Position numbers and translations under genes: made by a program. Source: Lachnospiraceae bacterium UBA7050 (lineage in GTDB: Bacteria > Bacillota > Clostridia > Lachnospirales > Lachnospiraceae). Taken from it: a DNA stretch of 64,000 bases. Shown here piece by piece: positions 36,398 through 43,581 of this stretch (positions are counted from its first letter, which is position 1; the number at the start of each line of letters is the position of its first letter). The stretch lies in assembly GCA_002493905.1 (NCBI GenBank), contig DLAJ01000017.1, positions 232,935 through 296,934 of the forward strand. Direction: 5' to 3'. The notes under the pieces are model-generated. The model had not been told where the DNA came from, ran no database searches, and was given only the letters and a program-made list of their open reading frames with translations.

Positions 36398-37579
36398 TTA
36401 TTCCCCCACAACATGTCCGTACAGCCATGCCGCGCAAATAAGAATCAGACCGGATAGCAGCAAAAGAATCCCCCCGGCAGCATAGCTGTATGGTACCGTT
36501 ATAGAACCGATCGCCATGTCCGGCTGAGACAAGATTCCGGTAAACTTCATCCGGTGAACCACCGGTGCGGTCAGCCTGACCGCTTCCGGTATTCCCTTCC
36601 AAAAGGTGAGAACAGCCGGCACTGCCCACATAACTGCAGAAACCGCTATGCCCGTCAATAGGTTGGGAGTCAGCACAGAACCTAACACGGCGATACTAAC
36701 CATAAAAATCACGTCCGCCGTATAGAGCCATGCGGCTTCCAATATACATGCACCGACCGTTTTCACACAAAGCAGATTCTGATAGATTCCGCTCAAATCC
36801 CCGATCTGGATACTGCCCAAAAGTCCGCTGCTTCCAAAAGCAAAAAATGTAATCAGCACATGAAGCAGAACGACCGCTGCAGCCAAAACGATTCCCATAC
36901 TGTACGCTACCGCCGCTTTCGCCCAGAAACACTTCCTTTTTCCCATTTGGGACGTGAACAAAAGCGCATTCATACGGCGCATGCGCTCATCCGAAAAAAC
37001 AGGCGCAACGAAAAGCAGCATCAGCAGTCCCAATCTAAATAGAACCAAGATCATGCTTTCCATCATACCGGTCCACGGAAGCGAATATTCCATGCGCAGG
37101 GGCAGGACGCTTTCCGGAAACACATCGGCAATCCGGCGCATCGGCATTTCGCCGTTAAACGTCTCCACTATGGTGTGCGTCTCTTCCCTGCCGTCTCTGT
37201 TAACCGTGAATTTTTGTGCTTCCTTAAAGTAACAAAAGATCAAAAGGTCTGCATAAGAAGACTCAACCCTGTCAGGATTCTCATCCTGTAAAAGCGCTTC
37301 CAGCTGTTGTTCGTTGAGTTTGAAGTACCGTGAAATTTCTTCCACCCGTTCATCAGTCAGCACGCCTCCATACCGTTCCACCCATTCCCTGTTCAGCCTG
37401 ATCGCCGCTCTGCCATGCAGAATTGTCCCTTCCTTATCGATCACATACAGACTGCTTCCAAACGGGTCGACATATTTTCCATAAACCTCTGCCGCAGTCA
37501 GGAGCAGAAGCAGGATCCCCGCAATGCATGACGCTCTTCTAACGAGCTTACCAAATTCCAGCTTATATAATTGGATCAT
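36398..37579 (-). CDS. ABC-2-type permease 3 of the RiPP operon
   Basis: 393 residues. N-terminal YKLEFGKLVRRAS and helix, extracytoplasmic domain starting DPFGSSLYVIDKEG, DVFPESVLPLRMEYSLPW, MNALLFTSQMGKRKCFWAK and about five more helices. Clear paralogue of permeases 1 and 2. It begins 14 bases after precursor B. No adjacent ATPase, so it should pair with the one at 33190. Confidence 0.88.
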   Translation of the reverse strand: MIQLYKLEFGKLVRRASCIAGILLLLLTAAEVYGKYVDPFGSSLYVIDKEGTILHGRAAIRLNREWVERYGGVLTDERVEEISRYFKLNEQQLEALLQDENPDRVESSYADLLIFCYFKEAQKFTVNRDGREETHTIVETFNGEMPMRRIADVFPESVLPLRMEYSLPWTGMMESMILVLFRLGLLMLLFVAPVFSDERMRRMNALLFTSQMGKRKCFWAKAAVAYSMGIVLAAAVVLLHVLITFFAFGSSGLLGSIQIGDLSGIYQNLLCVKTVGACILEAAWLYTADVIFMVSIAVLGSVLTPNLLTGIAVSAVMWAVPAVLTFWKGIPEAVRLTAPVVHRMKFTGILSQPDMAIGSITVPYSYAAGGILLLLSGLILICAAWLYGHVVGE

Positions 37580-37593
37580 TGCCGCCGCCCCTG

Positions 37594-37812
37594 TCAGTTT
37601 GCACTCTGCGACACGCCCGTCAGAACTGTCGTCTTATTCGCGCCTTTGTCATCAGCTGATGCGCCTTGATTGAACTTGCCAAAAACGGAATCGCAGCTGC
37701 ACATGCAGACGCAATGACAGGCGCAATTGCATGCATATGCCTCAACCGAATTACCGGTCCGGACTCTCCTTTTCAGCTTTCTTTTTTCCACTCTTTCCAT
37801 TGTCCGCCCCAT
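37594..37812 (-). CDS. Cys-rich RiPP precursor B
   Basis: 72 residues from the ATG at 37812 (68 if the ATG at 37800, which has GGGGCGG just upstream, is used). A very basic leader (VEKRKLKRRVRTGN) precedes SVEAYA and seven cysteines at 28, 30, 32, 34, 36, 38 and 40, strictly alternating. The tail is rich in Asn, Ser and Gly. It lies between precursor A and permease 3. Confidence 0.85.
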   Translation of the reverse strand: MGRTMERVEKRKLKRRVRTGNSVEAYACNCACHCVCMCSCDSVFGKFNQGASADDKGANKTTVLTGVSQSAN

Positions 37813-37856
37813 TTCTGCGCATCTTTACGCACAACCTTCTCCAATCTTATTTTTTG

Positions 37857-38054
37857 TCATCCGTTCAGCGCTTTTGTATTTGCATCTGTCTGTGTATTCG
37901 CCGAATACTTGTTTCCAACATTATTCATGACTCCTCCCTGCGTCGCATTGCAGACGCACTTGCACCCGTCGCAGACGCACACACAGGCATACGCCTGCAC
38001 CGAATTTCCCGTCTGAGCCCTCTTATGAAGCTTTCTTCCCGTTTCCATTCCCAT
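37857..38054 (-). CDS. Cys-rich RiPP precursor A
   Basis: 65 residues with an excellent ribosome site (AAGGAGGAG six bases before ATG). Basic leader METGRKLHKRAQTGN, then SVQAYA and six cysteines at 24, 26, 28, 31, 33 and 35. The alternation is broken once by a DG pair. The tail is Asn/Thr-rich. It follows the acyl-carrier-related gene by 57 bases. Of the three precursors it has the strongest translation signal. Confidence 0.87.
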   Translation of the reverse strand: MGMETGRKLHKRAQTGNSVQAYACVCVCDGCKCVCNATQGGVMNNVGNKYSANTQTDANTKALNG

Positions 38055-38111
38055 TGATTTCTCCTCCTTTCATAAGTTGTCTGCCCTTGCCGCCTTTTCC
38101 ATACAGCTGCT

Positions 38112-38360
38112 TTACCTATGACCGGCCGCATGGCTGCCGATATAACCGATCACATCGCGGAAGCTGTTATGCTCCTCTAAAAAATCTATCAGCTCCTCCG
38201 TCACGGAAAAGCCTATCTGTTCACTTGCAAGCAAAAAAATATACGCTATGTCATTTGCATCCAGCCGGTATTTAGTACTGAACATACTGTCGTCCATGCT
38301 TTCCATTTCGATTGGCCTGACCGACCGGACAATCTCCAGAAATTGACTTTTGATATCCAT
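38112..38360 (-). CDS. Acyl-carrier-related peptide maturation protein without pantetheine Ser
   Basis: 82 residues, helical, with the size and pattern of an acyl carrier protein (LDANDIAYIFLLASEQIGFSV...FRDVIGYI). At the position of the DSL phosphopantetheine serine it reads DAN (Asp 34, Ala 35), so it probably cannot carry 4'-phosphopantetheine. It resembles the ACP-related family that I recall beside clostridial Cys-rich RiPP maturases (TIGR04069). The start overlaps the previous stop as TGATG, so translation is coupled. Role unknown; perhaps a scaffold. Confidence 0.75.
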   Translation of the reverse strand: MDIKSQFLEIVRSVRPIEMESMDDSMFSTKYRLDANDIAYIFLLASEQIGFSVTEELIDFLEEHNSFRDVIGYIGSHAAGHR

Positions 38361-39442
38361 CAGATTCCTCCCCGCATCGCTTCCGGATTTCCCGCCAGTT
38401 CCTCCTCCATCCGCCGGTATGCCTTATCCGACGACATGTCCGAATAGGAATTGAATATTTCAAACCCGCAGTCTGCGTCAACGCCGTCATACATATGCGA
38501 TACCACAAATCCGCTGTCAAGCGGCAGATGCTCCAGCCTGTCCTGGTAGTCCTCATCATTGATCACCACGGAGTTGGATATATTAAAATAATGAAGCTCA
38601 CAATTTAACCGGTAACGCCCAAACAGTGACAGTTCCTTAAAATATTCTTCGGTATAGGGCTGACAGCAGGTACACAGAACCCCGATGTCGCTCTGGACTG
38701 CGTCCATCATAATACAGGGCACATCGCCCATTCCCGCCGGAATACGGTTATTATATTTCATGACCGCCTCCGGCACTCCCATAATCAGCAGATCCGGTTT
38801 TTCCTCTTTGATCATGCGGCGGACAAATTGGTTAAACATCAGCCTTTTCCGTTTTCCGTCCAAATTAGCGAATAAAAAATGCGGCACTGCAGAAAAGCCA
38901 AATAATCTGCTGTATTCCTGTGTTCCAATCTGTGAAACACGATATCCCTGATCTTGAAAAAAACGTCTCATTCCAATTTCCACATGGCTCTGATCCGTCT
39001 CGTTTCCCATTGTCAGAACCGAAATAACCGGTATGTCAACCGCTGTAAGCTTACCGGCATCCCCCAGTCCCGATGCCTGCCATTTTTGAGAACAGCTTTC
39101 CTCATCCTGTAAATGCAGCCGCTCCGACAGCGTCCGCGCATAGATGATGCGGATAGGATGTCTCTCCGCCGTCCTTATGAATTCCGCATAGCTTTCCTCC
39201 CGTGTCAGAAAGCGGCTGTCATCCAGATAGAGCAGCTCACAGTCCTCCACGGCTTTCTCAAAATCCCCGCGCAGCGTAATGCCCGTATGACTGCCTCCGT
39301 CCAAAGCAGAAAGGTCCTGCCCCGCCATGGATTTATGCGCCGGAGCCAGAATTGGTATGACCTCCGTATCCGGTATCCTGTTCTGATACCGCGCAAGGGG
39401 GGCATTATTTTTCTGTACCGGAAATAACGCGATCTTCTTCAT
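38360..39442 (-). CDS. Peptide maturation system protein, TIGR04066-like
   Basis: About 360 residues, soluble. Motifs: an N-terminal alpha/beta strand (MKKIALFPVQKNNAPLARYQ), a middle section with IPVISVLTMGNETDQSHVEIGMRRF and KPDLLIMGVPEAVMKYN, and a Cys-containing segment CIMMDAVQSDIGVLCTCCQP. From memory it matches the clostridial natural-product protein family TIGR04066. Its biochemistry is not known to me. The ATG at 39442 follows GGGAGA and lies 38 bases inside the maturase gene, so the two are translationally coupled. Confidence 0.75.
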   Translation of the reverse strand: MKKIALFPVQKNNAPLARYQNRIPDTEVIPILAPAHKSMAGQDLSALDGGSHTGITLRGDFEKAVEDCELLYLDDSRFLTREESYAEFIRTAERHPIRIIYARTLSERLHLQDEESCSQKWQASGLGDAGKLTAVDIPVISVLTMGNETDQSHVEIGMRRFFQDQGYRVSQIGTQEYSRLFGFSAVPHFLFANLDGKRKRLMFNQFVRRMIKEEKPDLLIMGVPEAVMKYNNRIPAGMGDVPCIMMDAVQSDIGVLCTCCQPYTEEYFKELSLFGRYRLNCELHYFNISNSVVINDEDYQDRLEHLPLDSGFVVSHMYDGVDADCGFEIFNSYSDMSSDKAYRRMEEELAGNPEAMRGGI

Positions 39443-40844
39443 CGAAAAAATCTCCCTCAAAATCATACCCATACTCGCGAAGCAGGCAGATTGATCTCAT
39501 AGTGTTAAGCGTTCCCTGCCTGCTGCTCTCACAATAAGACAGCCTGCGGTCTCCTGCCAGTGCCGTCCCGTTGTCCGCCGCCGAAGCGCACAGCCCGCAA
39601 TGCAGAAAATTCCAGCAATGAATGCACTCCCTCTCTGTCAGCCTTCCGATATTGAGCAGTCTGTCCGCCTTTACCGGATCACAGCCCGTATCGACATGCC
39701 CAAGCTTCATCGCATCCGACCGCTCGCTGACCCTTTCGCACGGAAAAAGATTTCCGTCGATATCAACCATCGGCCGCCTCGCCCCCGGAACGCACGGGCC
39801 GCTGGGATGGGCACAGGATGTACAGACCGGCGCTTCTCCAAGGTGGTCATAAAACCGCTGTATCTCCACAAAATCAGTAGAGAACATGCGTGATATTTTC
39901 TTTTTATCGTAAAAGCCAAGCGCCGCCATCAATATCTTAAACGTCTGATACTGATATGTGACAAAATAGCGGTCGTCATAACGGACTTCATCCTTTAAGC
40001 TAAATTCGCTGACTGTCGTTCTGGACAAATGATTTTCTTCTATCAGATCATTTGCCGAAAAAAAGTGCTCAATACACTTGTAATCGCTCCCCGGTGGAAC
40101 AACCGTGTTAAAGCTGATCTTTTGAAAGAAAACGGGATACCTTTCTTTGATATATCGCAGATTCTCCATAATCCTGTCAAAAGAACCCTCCCCGTTTGCA
40201 AACACGCGGTTCTGATCATGCAGCTCCTTCGGCCCGTCAAGACTGACCATTACGGAAAAGTCATGTGCGGATAAAAAGCGGATGATTTCATCATGAAAAA
40301 GCGTACCATTTGTGGTGATTGTATAATTCACCTTTCTGTCATGATATGCCCCGGACACATACTCCACGGCTTTTTTGAGATTTTCAAATTCCAGCAGCGG
40401 TTCTCCGCCATAAAAGCCAATATTAAGGTCTTCCACTCCATCCGAACGTTTCATCGCATAATCAATACTTTTCTTAATCGTCTCCATACTCATCTTTCCG
40501 CCGCCATGCGTGCGCTGATGATATTTCCCCGAATATGCGCAATAATCACAGCGCAGATTACAGCTCTGCGTCAGCTGGAGCGTTATTTTCTGAACCCGGT
40601 GCTCCAAATGATACGGAAGCGTCTGTGACGCCGGATGTCTGATCTCTGTAAGCCTGTTCTCTTTCAGAATTCCTTTTGCACGATAAGCCTTCAGGAGCTC
40701 CGCCGTCTCCTCATCCTCCCTTCCGGCTTCCAGCTTCAGAACGACCGGGTACTCTTCCTTCTCCACTTTCACGATCATATTGGAGCTGCGGTCATACACA
40801 TAATAGCCAAGCGGCGTCCGAAACGCTTTTATTACGACTCCCAT
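39405..40844 (-). CDS. ccpM: Radical SAM/SPASM Cys-rich peptide maturase, CcpM-like
   Basis: 479 residues. An N-terminal 80-residue region may be a peptide-recognition element. The radical SAM site is C95, C99, C102 in SCNLRCDYC, with FYGGEPLLE near 145. The C-terminal SPASM region has cysteines at 341, 344, 351, 369, 388, 407, 410, 416, 419 and 438, enough for auxiliary Fe-S clusters. Relatives form thioether bonds from Cys to backbone or side-chain carbons. The start overlaps the exporter gene by 13 bases and has GGGAGG. The symbol follows the recalled name of the family (TIGR04068). Confidence 0.88.
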   Translation of the reverse strand: MGVVIKAFRTPLGYYVYDRSSNMIVKVEKEEYPVVLKLEAGREDEETAELLKAYRAKGILKENRLTEIRHPASQTLPYHLEHRVQKITLQLTQSCNLRCDYCAYSGKYHQRTHGGGKMSMETIKKSIDYAMKRSDGVEDLNIGFYGGEPLLEFENLKKAVEYVSGAYHDRKVNYTITTNGTLFHDEIIRFLSAHDFSVMVSLDGPKELHDQNRVFANGEGSFDRIMENLRYIKERYPVFFQKISFNTVVPPGSDYKCIEHFFSANDLIEENHLSRTTVSEFSLKDEVRYDDRYFVTYQYQTFKILMAALGFYDKKKISRMFSTDFVEIQRFYDHLGEAPVCTSCAHPSGPCVPGARRPMVDIDGNLFPCERVSERSDAMKLGHVDTGCDPVKADRLLNIGRLTERECIHCWNFLHCGLCASAADNGTALAGDRRLSYCESSRQGTLNTMRSICLLREYGYDFEGDFFDEEDRVISGTEK

Positions 40845-42577
40845 GCTGCCTTTTCCTCCCTCAGCAATAATTCCCTGATATCAATCCCCCGGTCGGTCAA
40901 TTCCTGATAACTGCCCGACTCGACAATCTCCCCTTCCTCCATTATAAAAATCCTGTCCATATCCTGCACCATTTCCAGACGGTGCGTGACAACAAAAACA
41001 AAATCATAGCGCTTTGAGTCACGGATATATTCCCGAAAAGCCTCTTCCGCTTTTAGGTCAAAATTTGACGATGCCTCATCCATCACAAGTATCCTGCATG
41101 TTTTTCCGAGCGTCCTTGCAAGGGCAATTTTCTGCCGCTCCCCGCCCGATACTTTGGAGCCGTTATATCCCACGTTCGTAGAAAGCCCCTCCGGCAGCGA
41201 TGACAGGTATTCGTTCAGCGTAACCACCTCTGCCGCCTGTCCAATCTGCTCGTCCGCCATTTCTCCATAAATATCAATATTATTGCGAATACTATCGTTC
41301 ATCAGATAGGCATGCTGCGTCATGACTCCGAACAGTCCACGATATTCCTCCAGTTCTATGCAGGAAATATCCGTATCGCCAAATAAAATTCTTCCGTGCT
41401 GCGGTTCAAACAGCCGGAGCAGGAGGCTCAGGATCGTTGATTTGCCGGAACCGTTTAGTCCGACGAAAGCAGCCTTCTCCCCCCTATGAACAGTAAAGCT
41501 GACTTGTTTTAATATCTGTTTCTTTTCTGTATATCCAAAATCCACTTTTTCGAACGTAATACGCTCCAGCGGCATGATTTCAGAAACCTTACACTTATCT
41601 TTCGTTTCCAAATCTTCCGTTTCATTACGAAAATATTCTAAGTAACGTTCAAACGACGGCATACTGCCCGACAGCCTTCCCGCAATCTCGGCGATCATCT
41701 GCGCCGGCTGGATGATCAGGCTTGAATAAGAGAGAAACGCGTAAAGACCGCCTACCGTCAGGCTGCCTTTCATAATGAAAAGCGCCCCGGTCAAAATCAG
41801 TCCGTAATTTAGCACGAACGAAACACAGGCATCGATCATCCGGTTTGCATGATCAAGATATTCCATTTTGCTGTTCTGTCTGACTACAGCCTGCTGATAC
41901 TTCTCAAATTCGCGGTATTTCTGTTTTTTCAGATTCCACAGCTTCACAAATTCCACGCCGCTTAACGTCTCGCTGAACCACATTGAAAACGCTTCTCCCG
42001 CACCCATAAGCTTTTGGAAGTGTTTTCTTTTCTGCGCGGAAAACAAATGAGAAATAAGCAGACTGACCGGAATGATGCACACGGTCATAAACATCATTTT
42101 CCAGTTGATCACAGCAAGACCGATCATTCCCCCGGCAATCTTAAAGACACCCATCAGCGTCTGGATCAGATCCGCATTCGTCACCTGCGAGATATGATTG
42201 ATATCCGCAAAGGTATTATTGATCACCTTATAAAAGCTATTGTCCTGATAATAGGACATTTTCAAGTCCAGCGAATGCCGGAATGCCTTTTCCAGCAGGC
42301 GGTACGGAATGGAGCGGTTAATCCATTCATATTGCGTGAACTGCAAAAACGAAAGAATCTGCTCCGTGAAAAATAATCCCGCTATCATGGCTGTGTAATA
42401 TAAAATCCGCTGGAAATCCCCCCTCAGGATCCCCTCATCAAACAGTTTCTGCCCAAACAGCGGCGTAACCACACCGATCCCTGTAATAAAGAGAATGCTG
42501 ATAAAAATGATCAGGACTCTCAGCTTAAACGCACTCAGCTGTTCACAAATAAACCTGAAGATTTCTTTTCTTTTCAA
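40832..42577 (-). CDS. ABC exporter (membrane + ATPase) of the RiPP operon
   Basis: 581 residues. Six-helix membrane domain and ATPase with Walker A GLNGSGKST, signature SGGERQK, Walker B ILVMDEASSNFD and FVVTHR. There is no N-terminal C39 peptidase, so leader removal must be by another enzyme, probably the S8 protease at 35302. It starts with TTG after GGAGG. It is the first gene of the operon and likely exports the mature peptides as a homodimer. Confidence 0.9.
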   Translation of the reverse strand: MKRKEIFRFICEQLSAFKLRVLIIFISILFITGIGVVTPLFGQKLFDEGILRGDFQRILYYTAMIAGLFFTEQILSFLQFTQYEWINRSIPYRLLEKAFRHSLDLKMSYYQDNSFYKVINNTFADINHISQVTNADLIQTLMGVFKIAGGMIGLAVINWKMMFMTVCIIPVSLLISHLFSAQKRKHFQKLMGAGEAFSMWFSETLSGVEFVKLWNLKKQKYREFEKYQQAVVRQNSKMEYLDHANRMIDACVSFVLNYGLILTGALFIMKGSLTVGGLYAFLSYSSLIIQPAQMIAEIAGRLSGSMPSFERYLEYFRNETEDLETKDKCKVSEIMPLERITFEKVDFGYTEKKQILKQVSFTVHRGEKAAFVGLNGSGKSTILSLLLRLFEPQHGRILFGDTDISCIELEEYRGLFGVMTQHAYLMNDSIRNNIDIYGEMADEQIGQAAEVVTLNEYLSSLPEGLSTNVGYNGSKVSGGERQKIALARTLGKTCRILVMDEASSNFDLKAEEAFREYIRDSKRYDFVFVVTHRLEMVQDMDRIFIMEEGEIVESGSYQELTDRGIDIRELLLREEKAAWES

Positions 42578-42612
42578 GTTTCCTCCGACTGGTTGGTTTA
42601 TGTAGCTTATTT

Positions 42613-42641
42613 TTAATAGGATAACACATTACGTCCGTCAA
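42613..42641 (-). promoter_or_regulatory. Promoter of the RiPP operon
   Basis: TTGACG (42636-42641) and TATTAA (42613-42618) with a 17-base spacer. An overlapping alternative is TTGCAT with TATCCT. No other convincing promoter was seen inside the operon. Confidence 0.6.
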
Positions 42642-42719
42642 TGCAACTATTTTTTACTTTTAATATGTTTCATTTATTTTTTCAACCTAAACACTGAATT
42701 TATATATGTGACAACCGCT

Positions 42720-43472
42720 TTATCCCCTCATGCACGTCCGTATCATCTGCAGCGTCATTTCATCCGTACGTCTGCTCCCTTCTTCGGAAAATCCATGCCC
42801 CTCTCCTTCAAACAGTTCCAATCGGGCATCCGGATACTGTTTTGACGCCCATACCGCATAATCCATATTGACCACACGATCTTCTGTTCCGTGCATCAGC
42901 AGCACTTTTCCAGAAAACTGTCCAATCCGCTCTTTGATCTGAAAACCGCGGATTGCTTCAAAAAATCGACGTCCCAGCGTCATTCCCCATAATTCCTGCG
43001 AATCCGGAATATCTTCTTTGTTCGGAAACCGTGCGTTCCAGTCGTCCGCAATACAAAAAGCAGGAAACAGCAGAATCAACGCACGGATATCCGCACTTCT
43101 CTCTTCAGCGGTCAGCGCAGATACCATCCCTCCCTGACTGGCACCGAATAAATACAGATTCTGCCGGTCAGCGCAGCCCCATGAGCGCACTGTATCGATC
43201 ACGGCATTCAAATCTTCTTTTTCTGTAAACAGCGTCATCTCCGTCGTCGGAAACCCGCTCACATCTCTTGTACTGCCGCCGCAGAACGTAAAGCAGACCG
43301 ATGCGATTCCGTTCTGTGCCAGATATTTTGCGGATCTGTCGAAATCTGTCCGGTGCCCGTTATAGCCATGGCTGAAAATCACAAAAGGAAACCTGCCTTC
43401 TTTGTCCGGTTGATAGCATGCTGCATTTACTGTCCTTCCATGGTGCGTGATCTGAATCTGTTTTAAGTACAT
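42720..43472 (-). CDS. Alpha/beta hydrolase, esterase-like
   Basis: 250 residues, cytoplasmic. Catalytic Ser in GASQGGM near 113, Asp in HGTEDRVV near 197, His in GEGHGFS near 227, and the oxyanion region FSHGYNGHRTDF. It resembles cinnamoyl/feruloyl esterase and dienelactone-hydrolase-like enzymes. Start after AAGGGGG. It is followed leftwards by the RiPP promoter region and preceded by the GH3 gene on the same strand, so it may remove ester groups from plant glycans (inference). Confidence 0.82.
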   Translation of the reverse strand: MYLKQIQITHHGRTVNAACYQPDKEGRFPFVIFSHGYNGHRTDFDRSAKYLAQNGIASVCFTFCGGSTRDVSGFPTTEMTLFTEKEDLNAVIDTVRSWGCADRQNLYLFGASQGGMVSALTAEERSADIRALILLFPAFCIADDWNARFPNKEDIPDSQELWGMTLGRRFFEAIRGFQIKERIGQFSGKVLLMHGTEDRVVNMDYAVWASKQYPDARLELFEGEGHGFSEEGSRRTDEMTLQMIRTCMRG

Positions 43473-43581
43473 TGAAATTACCCCCTTTCGTTCTGTTTGG
43501 GCAGGCGTTTTGCATCACCTGCGCCCTAACTCCGCAGCGCCCTCAGTTCCTTCCGCCGCGTTTTTATCTGCTATTCTGCTT

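Noticed and set aside
40832..42577. Peptidase-containing (C39) bacteriocin exporter
   Set aside because: The N-terminus goes directly into the membrane domain, with no C39 Cys/His motifs.
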